Positions 9,783-19,102 of a DNA stretch of 64,000 nt are shown in pieces. A program made the position numbers and the translations under genes. The notes beneath the pieces were generated by a model. The model was not told the DNA's origin. It did no database searches and saw nothing but the letters and a program-made list of their open reading frames with translations. The stretch is from Bifidobacterium breve (GTDB taxonomy: Bacteria > Actinomycetota > Actinomycetes > Nanopelagicales > Nanopelagicaceae), in contig CAMCVO010000001.1 in assembly GCA_945881945.1 (NCBI GenBank), forward strand, positions 62,001 to 126,000, given 5' to 3'. The stretch's first letter is position 1; each line of letters opens with the position of its first letter.

Positions 9783-10775
9783 ATGAAAGCAGTTATTGCC
9801 GAAAATTTAGTTAAGACCTATAACAAAGGCTCAGTTAAAGCATTAGATGGATTAAATCTAGATGTTGAAGAAGGAACTGTTCTAGGTGTGCTTGGACCAA
9901 ATGGTGCTGGCAAAACAACCTCAGTTAGAATTTTAGCCACACTTTTATCACCTGATTCTGGTCGAGCTTTTGTAGCAGGAATTGATGTTTTAAAACATCC
10001 AGATGAGGTAAGAAAAATTATTGGTTTATCAGGTCAATATGCCGCAGTTGATGAGACATTAACTGGTTGGGACAACTTGATTATGTTTGGCCGGCTTTAT
10101 CACTTATCAGCGAAAGCTGCGAAAGATCGGGCAGTTGAATTATTGGAGCAGTTCTCACTAACAGATGCAGCAAAGCGGCCGATTAGAACCTACTCAGGAG
10201 GCATGAGACGCAGATTAGATTTAGCAGCATCTTTAATTATTCGACCAAAGGTTTTATTTTTAGATGAGCCAACTACTGGATTAGATCCAAGAGGCAGGCA
10301 GGATATGTGGGGTGTAATTGATGATTTGGTTAAAGGTGGTGTAACACTGCTCTTAACAACACAGTATTTAGAAGAAGCCGATCACTTAGCTGATGAAATA
10401 GCAGTGATTGATCATGGCAAAGTGATTGCCCGCGGTACCTCTGATTCCCTTAAGCGTGAGGTGGGAGGCGAGCGGTTAGAGATAGTTGTTGAAAATGAAT
10501 ATGTTGCAGCAGTTAAGGAAATCGTTGCGAAGGTTAGTGGAGGTGCAATTAATGTGGATGAGGGCCTGCGCCAGATTTCAGCTCCAGTTACTACCGGAAG
10601 CAAAGCATTAATTGAAGCGGCAAAAATGTTGGATGAACAAGGTATTCACCCATTAGATATTGGCTTAAAACGCCCCTCATTAGATGATGTCTTTTTATCT
10701 TTGACTGGTCATGTGGCTGAAGAGAAGGTGGTAGAAGAGGATTTAACAACTAAGGGTAGGAGGCGAGGAAAATGA
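9783..10775 (+). CDS. DrrA-type ABC exporter ATPase
   Basis: ATP-binding subunit of a daunorubicin-resistance type exporter, 330 residues. Walker A GPNGAGKTTS (about residues 39-48), Q-loop GLSGQYAAVDE, signature YSGGMRRRLDLA, Walker B VLFLDEPTTGLDP and the switch H-loop (LLLTTQYLEEADHLAD, with Q in place of H as is common in DrrA proteins) are all present. The C-terminal extension of about 110 residues is the DrrA-specific domain. It overlaps its permease by 4 nt (ATGA), so the two are coupled. The exported compound is unknown. Confidence 0.92.
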   Translation: MKAVIAENLVKTYNKGSVKALDGLNLDVEEGTVLGVLGPNGAGKTTSVRILATLLSPDSGRAFVAGIDVLKHPDEVRKIIGLSGQYAAVDETLTGWDNLIMFGRLYHLSAKAAKDRAVELLEQFSLTDAAKRPIRTYSGGMRRRLDLAASLIIRPKVLFLDEPTTGLDPRGRQDMWGVIDDLVKGGVTLLLTTQYLEEADHLADEIAVIDHGKVIARGTSDSLKREVGGERLEIVVENEYVAAVKEIVAKVSGGAINVDEGLRQISAPVTTGSKALIEAAKMLDEQGIHPLDIGLKRPSLDDVFLSLTGHVAEEKVVEEDLTTKGRRRGK

Positions 10776-11569
10776 TTAATTTCATCTCGGATGCAGCGGT
10801 AATTACTAAGCGGCAGCTTCAACAATTAACCAGAGTGCCTGAACTTTTGTTGTTCTCCACAATTCAGCCAATTATGTTTGTGTTGTTATTTAGGTATGTA
10901 TTTGGCGGTTCGATTGATACTGGCCAACCTGGCGGTTATGTGCAATTACTAATGCCTGGCATATTTGTTCAAACTGTTGCATTCACACTAGCTGGCACAG
11001 CGGTTGGTTTAGCTGCCGATATGCAAAAAGGCTTAATTGATCGTTTTAGATCACTGCCAATATCTAGATCAGCCGTTGTAATTGGTCGAACTCTTGGCGA
11101 TGGTGCGTTGAATATTGTCGTACTTACTGCGATGGGGATTACTGGATTTATTGTTGGTTGGCGACCAACCTCATCAGTTTTTGAAGTGATATTAGGATTT
11201 ATCTTTTTACTTGTTTTTGGCTTTGCAATGTCTTGGATTGGTGTCTTAATTGGCTTATCAGTTCGTGAAGAGCGAGTTGCTACCAACGCCACATTCATTG
11301 TGGTCTTCCCGCTAACTTTTTTATCAAATGCTTTTGCGCCAACAACTGGCATGCCAAGGCCGCTGCAATATATTGCAGAGTGGAATCCAGTCTCAACAAT
11401 GGTGGCAGGCTGCCGGGAATTATTTGGTCTTGAGAATCAATTTGGCGCAACCGCTGGATCATTCCCAAGTGAAAATCCATTGCAGATGTCAATTGTTTAT
11501 ATGATTCTAATAATGGCCATCTTTATTCCTCTTAGTATTAGAAAATACAATAACGCTGCTAAGAAGTAA
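10772..11569 (+). CDS. DrrB-type ABC exporter permease
   Basis: ABC-2 family membrane subunit of 265 residues with six predicted membrane segments. Family features include QPIMFVLLFRYVFGG near the N-terminus and the conserved FLSNAFAPTTGMPRPLQYIAEWNPVS segment with TMPxxLQ-like residues before the last helices. It pairs with the overlapping ATPase to make a half-transporter dimer. It is convergent with greA, with 1 bp between the stop codons. Confidence 0.9.
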   Translation: MINFISDAAVITKRQLQQLTRVPELLLFSTIQPIMFVLLFRYVFGGSIDTGQPGGYVQLLMPGIFVQTVAFTLAGTAVGLAADMQKGLIDRFRSLPISRSAVVIGRTLGDGALNIVVLTAMGITGFIVGWRPTSSVFEVILGFIFLLVFGFAMSWIGVLIGLSVREERVATNATFIVVFPLTFLSNAFAPTTGMPRPLQYIAEWNPVSTMVAGCRELFGLENQFGATAGSFPSENPLQMSIVYMILIMAIFIPLSIRKYNNAAKK

Positions 11570-11570
11570 G

Positions 11571-12053
11571 TTAGCTAAAAAGTTTTGCCTCTAGTACAGC
11601 AACCTTTATCTGTTTTCCATTTGGCGCAGTGTAATTAACGCTCTGCCCAATCTTTGCGCCAAGGACGGCAGCTCCAAGTGGAGATTTTTCAGAGTAGACG
11701 TCAACATCACCAGATGAAATCTCTCTAGACCCAAGTAAAAACTTAAGTTCATCACCTGCAATATCAACTGTTACTAACATGCCCAGACCAACTACACCTG
11801 ATTCACCAGCAGGTGGTGTACCAATATGAGCATGCTCCAACATATGTTTTAGTTGACGAATTCGTCCTTCAATCTTTCCTTGTTCCTCTCGAGCTGCGTG
11901 GTAACCACCATTTTCTTTTAAGTCACCTTCAGCCCTTGCTGTTTCTATTTTCTTAATAATCTCAGCACGAAGTGGACCCTCTAACTGCGCAAGCTCTGCT
12001 GTTAGACGATCTGCTGCTTCCTGGGTAAGCCAGGTCTGAGTCGGTTGGTTCAT
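11571..12053 (-). CDS. greA: Transcription elongation factor GreA
   Basis: GreA enters the RNA polymerase secondary channel and stimulates cleavage of backtracked RNA. The 160-residue protein has the N-terminal coiled coil (about residues 10-80) with the tip acids in RAEGDLKENGGYHAAREEQG, and a C-terminal FKBP-like domain (VYSEKSPLGAAVLGAKIGQ). The tip motif is intact. A TAACCT -10-like hexamer lies 9 nt upstream of ATG. Confidence 0.96.
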   Translation of the reverse strand: MNQPTQTWLTQEAADRLTAELAQLEGPLRAEIIKKIETARAEGDLKENGGYHAAREEQGKIEGRIRQLKHMLEHAHIGTPPAGESGVVGLGMLVTVDIAGDELKFLLGSREISSGDVDVYSEKSPLGAAVLGAKIGQSVNYTAPNGKQIKVAVLEAKLFS

Positions 12054-12065
12054 AAGTGGGAAAGG

Positions 12066-12470
12066 TTACTGGCAACTGGCAATTCCTGCATTTACCGCAG
12101 GTAATCGGGTAGCGATCTCAACTGTGCGCAGATTGCCACCGGCAAGTAGTGAACCAGCTGGCATCAAATCTGCCACCTGTCCAACAGTGTTCTTATCAAT
12201 ATCTCTTGCTACTAATGAACAACTATGATCTTTAGTTAGATCTCGAACTGTAATTTTATAAGAAATGGAGATGCGTTGTTCATCAATAACTTTAAATGAG
12301 ATTAATTCAGATCTTAGATCTGGATTTGCGGCGTTAAAGCCACTCCAAATAAACCAAGAAGCGGTGATACTTAGTAAAATCCCAGCAATAAAAAAACGGC
12401 TGTTTTTACCACCAGCTATGCCATATCTAGCCCGTAGCGCTGGATCGGTATGTACTTTGGGATGCATCAC
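12066..12470 (-). CDS. DUF4307 membrane protein
   Basis: Protein of 134 residues with a short cytoplasmic N-terminus (DPALRARYG is the family's signature), one membrane helix (about residues 27-45) and an extracytoplasmic beta-rich domain with two Cys. Function unknown. It commonly neighbours greA in actinobacteria. I chose the GTG at 12470 rather than the ATG one codon later because a TACAAT hexamer sits exactly 6 nt upstream of it. Confidence 0.82.
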   Translation of the reverse strand: MMHPKVHTDPALRARYGIAGGKNSRFFIAGILLSITASWFIWSGFNAANPDLRSELISFKVIDEQRISISYKITVRDLTKDHSCSLVARDIDKNTVGQVADLMPAGSLLAGGNLRTVEIATRLPAVNAGIASCQ

Positions 12471-12476
12471 ACTCTT

Positions 12477-12482
12477 ATTGTA
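12477..12482 (-). promoter_or_regulatory. -10 element of the DUF4307 gene (leaderless)
   Basis: TACAAT followed by 6 nt (AAGAGT) and GTG. Initiation would fall on the start codon itself. Confidence 0.5.
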
Positions 12483-12522
12483 GATCTAATTGCTTAAGGG
12501 TTAAGTAGGCTTATCTCACCGA

Positions 12523-12675
12523 ATGAAGGGTGAAATTGTGGAAGAGGTATCAAGTTTTGATATGGGTGTGGCTGGCTCCTTGACCATGATTTTTTTATCA
12601 CTGGCAATGTTGGCATTAATGATTAGTTTTTATCGCAGGTATAAGAGATTAGTTGACCGTAAAGATCAAGAGTAG
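12523..12675 (+). CDS. Small single-pass membrane protein
   Basis: A 50-codon ORF encoding an acidic N-terminus (KGEIVEEVSSFD), one hydrophobic helix (about residues 15-36) and a basic tail (YRRYKRLVDRKDQE), an N-out/C-in topology by charge. I do not recognise a family. An alternative GTG start at 12538 has AAGGGTG about 6 nt upstream and may be the true start. The gene lies between DUF4307 and the SURF1 family gene and ends 12 bp before the latter, so it may be co-transcribed with it. Confidence 0.6.
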   Translation: MKGEIVEEVSSFDMGVAGSLTMIFLSLAMLALMISFYRRYKRLVDRKDQE

Positions 12676-12687
12676 TTTTAAAAACTC

Positions 12688-13440
12688 ATGAAATCAGCAG
12701 TCAGTAAAGCTGGCCTAGTTTTAATCTGGCTCTCTTTAATTTATGCCTGCTATGAATTAGGTGTTTGGCAATTGAACCGAGCACAAGCCCTAAATGTAGT
12801 CACCGCCCCAAAACCTGATCAGCCGCTGATACCACTAAATGAGGTTTCATCTGCTGGTAAGAACATGCCGATAAAGGCGGTTAACCGAATAGTTTCTGCA
12901 ACAGGAAATTATGCCAACTCATATATTGCTAAGGATCAAAAGATCTCTGAAGCGCAGATTGCAGATTTTGATGTGAGGATTCTTAAACTAAACACTGGCC
13001 ATGGCGTACTAGTGGTGCGAGAGGTATTTACTCAAGCTCTCGATCAGGTGGCAGGTGAGGTTTCAATTACTGGCCGGCTATATCCAAGGCAAAATGTTGA
13101 TCGCGCCTTTGGCCAACCAGGTGAGCTCTCTCGAATTGATCCGGCATTAGTTGTAAGTAAAGAAAACCCATTTTTATATGATGGCTACATAATCCTACGA
13201 AGTGAGATTAATGCTACTAATCAACTCAGTGATTTAACTTTGGTGCCATCACCACAAATCTCTGAACGCTTACCTGGCTTTTATTGGCAACACATCTCAT
13301 ATGTAGTGGTGTGGTGGTTTATGGGAGTACTACTGTTGATTGCACCAATCTTTCCACAGTTTAGGCTTAATGCAGAAAAAGTTGGTGATAGCTCAGATAG
13401 AAAAGTTAACAAAAAAAGGAAGGCGGGCATAAAAAAGTGA
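12688..13440 (+). CDS. SURF1 family protein
   Basis: Membrane protein of 250 residues with the SURF1 layout: an N-terminal helix ending in YELGVWQLNRAQ (the family's xGxWQxxR motif), a periplasmic beta-rich domain with VREVFTQ and VSITGRLYP, and a C-terminal helix after FYWQHISYVVVWWFMG. SURF1 proteins help assemble cytochrome c oxidase; that role is inferred here, since no cox gene is in the window. It overlaps the DUF3817 gene by 4 nt. Confidence 0.85.
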   Translation: MKSAVSKAGLVLIWLSLIYACYELGVWQLNRAQALNVVTAPKPDQPLIPLNEVSSAGKNMPIKAVNRIVSATGNYANSYIAKDQKISEAQIADFDVRILKLNTGHGVLVVREVFTQALDQVAGEVSITGRLYPRQNVDRAFGQPGELSRIDPALVVSKENPFLYDGYIILRSEINATNQLSDLTLVPSPQISERLPGFYWQHISYVVVWWFMGVLLLIAPIFPQFRLNAEKVGDSSDRKVNKKRKAGIKK

Positions 13441-13736
13441 ACAGGATTATTTTCTTCTTCCGGTTTTGGGCCCTTTGGGCTGGGGTTATGTCGCTGTTGC
13501 TCTGGTTTTTATATATGCCAGCTAAGTACTTAGTAAGTGATAAGAATTTTTATGAACAGTTCATTTGGATACCAATTGTGCATGGCTTTACCTACCCGGT
13601 TTATCTAGTTGCAGCCTTAATACTTTGCGTGGCAAAGCGAAAATCATTGCTAAGCACTGGCCTATTTCTATTAGCTGGTACCTTGCCGGTGGCATCAATT
13701 TGGATTGAGCGACGGGTTAAATCCGGCCGTTGGTAG
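13437..13736 (+). CDS. DUF3817 membrane protein
   Basis: Protein of 99 residues with three predicted membrane helices and the family pattern FRFWALWAGVMSLLLWFLYMP..., then WIPIVHGFTYPVYLVAALIL with a conserved His-Gly. DUF3817 domains often follow SURF1 genes in actinobacteria, and a respiratory role is likely but unproven. The GTG start overlaps the SURF1 stop. Confidence 0.82.
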   Translation: MNRIIFFFRFWALWAGVMSLLLWFLYMPAKYLVSDKNFYEQFIWIPIVHGFTYPVYLVAALILCVAKRKSLLSTGLFLLAGTLPVASIWIERRVKSGRW

Positions 13737-13865
13737 GGTGATCCTTTATCTAAACTTAACCTTTAAAGCTTGCGTGTTGCCACTACTTCTTAAGGTTGGT
13801 TATTTACCCTTTACCTATTCTTCCAAAACCAATGAGCACAACTAAAGAGATTGTGAAGATCGTAA

Positions 13866-15218
13866 TTGGCCAGTGAATCTATTGTTCTAAAGTCAGTCGC
13901 CGCCCAGCCACAACCTGCTCGCATTACCTATGTGCTAGATACCTCTGTATTACTTGCAGATCCTGTGGCGTTAACAAGATTTGCCGAACATGAGGTAATC
14001 ATTCCAATTACAGTAATTGGTGAGTTAGAGATTAAACGAGATCACCCAGAGCTTGGTTACTTCGCCCGGGCAGCACTTCGCACCCTTGATGATCTTCGGG
14101 TTAAAAGCGGGAGATTAGATCAGCCAATTGGAATTAATGATGATGGTGGCACACTTTCAGTTGAGTTAAATCATGCCGATGCTTCAAAGTTACCAGCTGG
14201 CTTTTTAAGAGATGGTTCAAATGATTCAAGAATTCTTGCAATTGCAAAAAACTTAATGTCTGATGGTCGAAAGGTAGTTTTAGTAACTAAGGATTTACCG
14301 CTTCGAGTTAAGGCATCCTCTGTTGGCGTTGAGGCGCAGGAGTATCGCGCAGAGCTGGCTAGCACCAGTGGCTGGAGCGGGATGGCAGAGGAGAGTGTTG
14401 GCTCCACAGTAATTGACTGCCTTTATGAGAATGAAAAGATTTCACATGAGATTGCAAAAAACTATCCTTGTCACACCGGGATTGTGCTTGCCTCAGAAAA
14501 AGGAAGTGCGCTAGCTCGAGTTACACCAGATAAGCATCTGCAATTAGTTCGAGGTGACCGCAGCGCATTTGGATTACATGGCAGGAGTGCTGAACAAAGA
14601 GTCGCCTTAGATATTTTGTTAGATCCTGAGATAGGCATTGTCTCCTTAGGGGGCAGGGCTGGTACTGGAAAAAGTGCCTTGGCATTATCTGCCGGTTTAG
14701 AGGCGGTGTTGGAGAAGCGATTACATAAAAAGGTAGTTATCTTCCGGCCCCTATACGCAGTTGGTGGCCAAGAGCTTGGTTATTTACCTGGAACTGAAAA
14801 TGAAAAGATGTCGCCCTGGGCCCAGGCAGTTTTTGACACCTTAGGGGCATTGGTTAGCCAGCAGGTTTTAGATGAGGTGGTGCAGCGAGGGCTAATTGAG
14901 GTGCTGCCATTGACCCATATCCGTGGCCGCTCACTTCATGACTCATTTGTAATTGTTGATGAGGCCCAATCCTTAGAACGTGGAGTGCTGCTGACTGTGC
15001 TCTCTCGAATTGGCCAGGGCTCTAGAGTTATTCTCACCCATGACATCGCCCAACGGGACAATCTTCGGGTGGGCCGCCATGACGGGGTGGTTGCTGTGGT
15101 TGAATCCCTAAAGGGGCATCCGCTCTTTGCCCATATCACCTTGACTCGAAGTGAGAGATCTCAGATTGCAGCATTGGTTACTGAGCTGCTTGAGGAGCCA
15201 ATTAACTTCACCAGCTGA
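13866..15218 (+). CDS. PhoH family protein with N-terminal PIN domain (PhoH2-like)
   Basis: Fusion of a PIN-type RNase domain and a PhoH ATPase, 450 residues. The PIN part (about 17-165) shows acidic residues in [34 protein letters not shown] and [11 protein letters not shown]. The PhoH part has Walker [12 protein letters not shown] (about 261-271) and Walker [13 protein letters not shown], followed by [13 protein letters not shown]. Mycobacterial PhoH2 of this architecture is an RNA helicase/RNase. TTG is the only start after an in-frame stop at 13863. The 129 bp before it hold no other signal I recognise. Confidence 0.9.
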   Translation: MASESIVLKSVAAQPQPARITYVLDTSVLLADPVALTRFAEHEVIIPITVIGELEIKRDHPELGYFARAALRTLDDLRVKSGRLDQPIGINDDGGTLSVELNHADASKLPAGFLRDGSNDSRILAIAKNLMSDGRKVVLVTKDLPLRVKASSVGVEAQEYRAELASTSGWSGMAEESVGSTVIDCLYENEKISHEIAKNYPCHTGIVLASEKGSALARVTPDKHLQLVRGDRSAFGLHGRSAEQRVALDILLDPEIGIVSLGGRAGTGKSALALSAGLEAVLEKRLHKKVVIFRPLYAVGGQELGYLPGTENEKMSPWAQAVFDTLGALVSQQVLDEVVQRGLIEVLPLTHIRGRSLHDSFVIVDEAQSLERGVLLTVLSRIGQGSRVILTHDIAQRDNLRVGRHDGVVAVVESLKGHPLFAHITLTRSERSQIAALVTELLEEPINFTS

Positions 15219-15346
15219 TTTTCACCCTCACTACGACATAAGGGGTAAATCGGACTTCATAGTGCCTGACCTGCGGTTTTAGTACTTAGATTACCTGTGA
15301 ATATAAACATAATCTCGCCACACGGCTCTATAAAGTTGCCCCTGCT

Positions 15347-15382
15347 ACCCCCAGATGACACTCTAAAGCGGTTCTGAGGGGT
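15347..15382 (+). other. Hairpin in the leader of the secreted transglycosylase-like gene
   Basis: ACCCCCAGA (15347-15355) pairs with TCTGAGGGGT (15373-15382) with one bulged A. It lies about 40 nt before the start codon, inside the 205-bp gap after phoH. A possible promoter is TTAGTA (15279-15284), 17 bp, TATAAA (15302-15307). I could not match the leader to a known riboswitch. Confidence 0.4.
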
Positions 15383-15423
15383 CAAAAATGGCCAATTGGA
15401 AGAGATGAAGGAAGGGGTTAGAG

Positions 15424-16023
15424 ATGGTTAAGCAGCTTTTACTACCGCACTTGCAGCTTCGCCGCATCTCGATCTCTGCTGCCCTTCTGGCTTTTTTCCT
15501 GTTGATCGCAGAGCCTGCCTACGCCTCAAGCAACCTAACCTCATCGGTGAGTATTGGCTCAGTTCAAGCCTCACTTGAGATCTCTGAGCCAGTGGCGGCT
15601 GAGGAGGAGTTTGATCCAAACCCCTCTCTACTAGAGCTAGATGCGATTAAGACTGTTGATGCCTCAGCTATGGCTTTAGTTTCAGTAGCTGCTCGCCAGG
15701 TTGATCTTGCCCGCCAAGCAGAGGGTGCTAAAGCTGTCGCCCAAGAGATAATCGCTGCCAAATACACCTGGTCAGCAAAACAATTTCCCTGCCTAGAACA
15801 ACTTTGGACTAAAGAGAGTAATTGGAATTACAAGGCACGCAATCGAGTATCAGGTGCACATGGAATTCCGCAAGCACTTCCGGCCACCAAGATGGAGGTA
15901 GTTGGAACTGATTGGCGGACTAATCCAGTAACCCAAATTACCTGGGGACTTAAATATATTAAAGAGCGTTATAACACCCCATGTGCTGCGTGGAGCAAAT
16001 TCAAGCGTTCTAATTGGTATTAA
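15424..16023 (+). CDS. Secreted lytic transglycosylase-like protein
   Basis: Exported protein of 199 residues. It has a long signal peptide (basic start, hydrophobic segment about 18-30, cleavage after AYA near residue 34), a Glu/Ala-rich helical linker (about 35-110), and a C-terminal goose-lysozyme/SLT-like domain. The putative catalytic Glu is in CLEQLWTKESNWNYKARN, followed by GAHGIPQALPATKM and ITWGLKYIKERY. It probably cleaves peptidoglycan at the cell surface. A ribosome site (AAGGAAGGGG) precedes ATG. A weak A6/T6 palindrome follows the stop. Confidence 0.85.
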   Translation: MVKQLLLPHLQLRRISISAALLAFFLLIAEPAYASSNLTSSVSIGSVQASLEISEPVAAEEEFDPNPSLLELDAIKTVDASAMALVSVAARQVDLARQAEGAKAVAQEIIAAKYTWSAKQFPCLEQLWTKESNWNYKARNRVSGAHGIPQALPATKMEVVGTDWRTNPVTQITWGLKYIKERYNTPCAAWSKFKRSNWY

Positions 16024-16035
16024 AAAAACTTTTTT

Positions 16036-17718
16036 CTAGTTAGGTTTCCTACCAATACTTAATGGTTTTCTAGTTTGGGCATAAAAATCATTACCCTTAT
16101 CATCAATAATTATAAATGCTGGAAAATTCTCTACCTCAATCTTCCAAACCGCTTCCATACCCAACTCTTCATAATCTAAAACCTCAACTTTTTTTATACA
16201 ATCTTGGGCAAGCCGGGCAGCTGGGCCACCAATTGATCCTAAATAAAATCCGCCATACTTCTTACAAGCACTCGCCACCTGCTCAGATCTATTTCCCTTT
16301 GCCAACATAATTAATGAACCACCTGCGGCTTGAAATTGCTCAACATAGGAGTCCATTCGACCAGCAGTTGTTGGTCCAAATGAGCCAGAGGCGTAACCAG
16401 CTGGGGTCTTTGCCGGACCTGCGTAGTAGACAGCGTGATTTTTTAAATACTCAGGCATTGGTTTTCCACTATCTAGCAGCTCTTTTATTTTGGAGTGCGC
16501 TAAATCTCTAGCAACTACCAATGTGCCAGTTAGTAATACCCGGGTTTTAACTGGATGCTTTGATAATTGGGTTAATACATCAGCCATTTTCGCAGTTAAA
16601 TCAATATGAATCTCAGGCCCATCTAACTCCTCATCTGTAGTAGCGGGCAGATAATGAGCAGGCTCGGTTTCAAGTTTTTCAATAAATACACCATCTTTAT
16701 TGATTTTTGCCTTCACCTGTCGATCTGCTGAACAGGAGACAGCAATTGCAATTGGCAGTGAGGCACCATGGCGTGGCAATCTAACTACCCGCACATCATG
16801 ACAAAAGTATTTGCCACCAAATTGTGCACCGATACCAATATTTTGAGTGAGCTTTAGGATCTCTTTTTCTAACTCTAAATCTCTAAAGCCATGGCCAGTT
16901 TTAGCATCCCCCTTAGTTGGTAATGAGTCCAAGTACTTTGTGCTGGCTAACTTGGCAGTCTTAACTGTGTACTCAGCACTTGTGCCACCAATTACTACAA
17001 CTAGGTGATAAGGCGGACATGCAGAGGTACCAAGTGAGCGCAATTTTTCATCCAACCAATTCATAAATGAGGTGGGGTTTAATACCGCCTTGGTCTCTTG
17101 ATATAAAAATGATTTATTGGCGCTGCCACCACCTTTGGCAATAAATAAGAAGTTGTACTCATTTGGGTGATCGGTATCTGAGTAGATCTCAATTTGGGCT
17201 GGCAGATTATTTCCAGTGTTTTTCTCCTCCCAGGTGGTAACTGGTGCAAGTTGGGAGTAGCGCAAATTTAATTTAGTAAAGGCATCATAAACACCACGTG
17301 AGATTGAAATTTCATCTTTCTCATCAGTTAAAACCTGTTGTCCTTTTTTACCCATCACTATTGCCGTACCGGTGTCTTGGCACATTGGTAGCACCCCACC
17401 AGCAGAGATGTTGGCATTTTTTAATAGATCAGTTGCGACAAATCGATCATTAGGTGAGCTCTCTGGATCCTTCAAAATATTAGCTAATTGCTCAAGGTGT
17501 TCACTTCGCAGGTAATGAGAAATATCATGCAATGCTACTTCGGTTAGATTTGAAATAGCCTGCTTGGACACCTTTAAAAATTCCTTGCCATCGGCGGTGA
17601 AGGTACTTACACCCTCAGTTGCGATACGTCGGTACTCAGTTGTATCTGGCCCAACCGGCAGTAGATCTTGGTAGGTGAACTCTGGTGCCATGGGGCTAAA
17701 TCTACTGTCTTGGATCAT
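16036..17718 (-). CDS. Fumarate hydratase, class I (4Fe-4S)
   Basis: Class I fumarase interconverts fumarate and malate in the TCA cycle and uses an oxygen-sensitive 4Fe-4S cluster. At 560 residues it is the single-chain form with alpha and beta parts. Candidate cluster cysteines lie in [24 protein letters not shown] and [11 protein letters not shown]. The C-terminal part shows [15 protein letters not shown] and [18 protein letters not shown] chose ATG at 17718 over the TTG one codon upstream because a TATCCT hexamer lies 5 nt before it. It is head-to-head with ispH, another 4Fe-4S enzyme. Confidence 0.94.
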   Translation of the reverse strand: MIQDSRFSPMAPEFTYQDLLPVGPDTTEYRRIATEGVSTFTADGKEFLKVSKQAISNLTEVALHDISHYLRSEHLEQLANILKDPESSPNDRFVATDLLKNANISAGGVLPMCQDTGTAIVMGKKGQQVLTDEKDEISISRGVYDAFTKLNLRYSQLAPVTTWEEKNTGNNLPAQIEIYSDTDHPNEYNFLFIAKGGGSANKSFLYQETKAVLNPTSFMNWLDEKLRSLGTSACPPYHLVVVIGGTSAEYTVKTAKLASTKYLDSLPTKGDAKTGHGFRDLELEKEILKLTQNIGIGAQFGGKYFCHDVRVVRLPRHGASLPIAIAVSCSADRQVKAKINKDGVFIEKLETEPAHYLPATTDEELDGPEIHIDLTAKMADVLTQLSKHPVKTRVLLTGTLVVARDLAHSKIKELLDSGKPMPEYLKNHAVYYAGPAKTPAGYASGSFGPTTAGRMDSYVEQFQAAGGSLIMLAKGNRSEQVASACKKYGGFYLGSIGGPAARLAQDCIKKVEVLDYEELGMEAVWKIEVENFPAFIIIDDKGNDFYAQTRKPLSIGRKPN

Positions 17719-17722
17719 CAAT

Positions 17723-17729
17723 TAGGATA
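17723..17729. promoter_or_regulatory. Overlapping divergent -10 elements for fum and ispH
   Basis: On the plus strand TAGGAT (17723-17728) lies 6 nt before the ispH ATG. On the minus strand TATCCT (17724-17729) lies 5 nt before the fumarase ATG. The two hexamers share the bases AGGAT. Only 16 bp separate the two start codons, so both mRNAs should be leaderless. Confidence 0.6.
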
Positions 17730-17734
17730 AGCAC

Positions 17735-18700
17735 ATGAGCGCAGACACTAAAAAGCGAGTATTACTTGCAGCACCTCGTGGCTACTGCGCTGGCGTTGAT
17801 CGCGCAGTAATTACTGTCGAAAAAGCTTTAGATCTATATGGCGCTCCAGTTTATGTTCGCAAGCAGATTGTTCATAACAAACATGTTGTTCAAACCTTAG
17901 AGGCACGGGGTGCGATCTTTGTTGATGAAACTGATGAGGTGCCAGAGGGAAAGATTGTGGTCTTCTCCGCCCACGGTGTATCGCCAGCGGTTCATCAAAG
18001 CGCGGCAACTCGAAATCTAAAAACAATTGATGCCACCTGTCCACTTGTAACTAAGGTCCATCATGAGGCGAGGAGATTTGCCTCTGATGATTATGACATT
18101 TTGTTAATTGGTCATGAGGGGCATGAAGAGGTTGATGGCACAGCAGGTGAAGCCCCAGGCCATATCCAATTAGTTGATGGCATAGATAGCATTAAAAATA
18201 TAAAGGTGCGGGATGAAAACAAGGTAGCTTGGCTATCACAAACTACTTTAAGTGTGGATGAAACCTTAGCTACCGTGGCAGAGCTTCGTAAGAGATTTCC
18301 AAATCTAATTGATCCTCCAAGTGATGACATTTGTTATGCTACCCAAAACCGACAGGTGGCAATTAAAGAGATCGCACCACAAGCGGATTTAGTTTTAATT
18401 GTTGGTTCAACTAACTCTTCAAACTCAGTTCGATTAGTTGAGGTCTCACTTGAGTATGGTGCTAAAGCTGCCTACCTAATTGATTACGCAGCCGAGGCAA
18501 AAGAGGAGTGGTTAAACGGAGTAACAACTATTGGTGTTTCAAGTGGTGCATCGGTGCCAGAGATTTTAGTTAAGGATTTACTCACCTGGCTGGCCGAGCG
18601 TGGCTTTGGTGAGGTTGAAACAATTACCGCAACTGAGGAGCATCTACTGTTTGCAATTCCACCTGAGCTTCGGAAAGATTTAAAAGCTGCTGGAAAGTGA
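17735..18700 (+). CDS. ispH: 4-hydroxy-3-methylbut-2-enyl diphosphate reductase IspH
   Basis: Last enzyme of the MEP isoprenoid pathway, making IPP and DMAPP. It is 321 residues. The three cluster-binding cysteines are visible in [25 protein letters not shown] and [11 protein letters not shown]. The catalytic Glu/Thr loop ([10 protein letters not shown]) and the conserved His motifs ([27 protein letters not shown]) are intact. Its 3' end overlaps the converging membrane-protein gene by 21 bp. Confidence 0.97.
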   Translation: MSADTKKRVLLAAPRGYCAGVDRAVITVEKALDLYGAPVYVRKQIVHNKHVVQTLEARGAIFVDETDEVPEGKIVVFSAHGVSPAVHQSAATRNLKTIDATCPLVTKVHHEARRFASDDYDILLIGHEGHEEVDGTAGEAPGHIQLVDGIDSIKNIKVRDENKVAWLSQTTLSVDETLATVAELRKRFPNLIDPPSDDICYATQNRQVAIKEIAPQADLVLIVGSTNSSNSVRLVEVSLEYGAKAAYLIDYAAEAKEEWLNGVTTIGVSSGASVPEILVKDLLTWLAERGFGEVETITATEEHLLFAIPPELRKDLKAAGK

Positions 18701-19102
18701 TTGGCTATCTAGATTTCGCTCTTTTTTAAACCAGATAAACCAAGCAACCGCTGCCCCACTTAGTAGATAAAAAGATACTGAAGCCAAACCTGCGACCAAG
18801 TCGATAAGTAATTCAGTTGGTGCAAAGGAACCACCACCAAGAGTTGGCATCAAAATAATTGAGGAGATCAAGAGCGATACTGGTGGCGCTACTGCGGTCA
18901 CATAAGCAGTTCCAGCTCTGCCTAAGTAGATTGCGCCAAAGAATGCGATCCAGATGGCTAAGCAGGTGATGATGCCAAGTGAGTTACGAAATAAAATCTC
19001 CACCGCTTGAAATAAAAAGATCACTAAAAACTGCAAAATTACTACCCCAGGCTTAGTTAATCCTGGCCCCTTGATGGGTGAATTAATTGGCAGATTACTC
19101 AT
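18680..19102 (-). CDS. Four-TM membrane protein (possibly DUF6542)
   Basis: Protein of 140 residues with a short hydrophilic N-terminus rich in Pro/Gly and four predicted membrane helices. The pattern [24 protein letters not shown]-like in the second helix and its position between ispH and rmuC resemble the actinobacterial DUF6542 proteins, but I am not certain of the family. Function unknown. ATG directly follows the rmuC stop (TAAATG), so the two are co-translated. Confidence 0.65.
   Translation of the reverse strand: MSNLPINSPIKGPGLTKPGVVILQFLVIFLFQAVEILFRNSLGIITCLAIWIAFFGAIYLGRAGTAYVTAVAPPVSLLISSIILMPTLGGGSFAPTELLIDLVAGLASVSFYLLSGAAVAWFIWFKKERNLDSQSLSSSF

Noticed and set aside
15220-15423. 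ydaO (c-di-AMP) riboswitch
   Set aside because: The gene context fits, but I could not find the conserved sequence blocks; reported only as an unassigned hairpin.
16020-16040. A-run/T-run palindrome between the transglycosylase-like gene and fum as a terminator
   Set aside because: There is no GC-containing stem; it is too weak to call.
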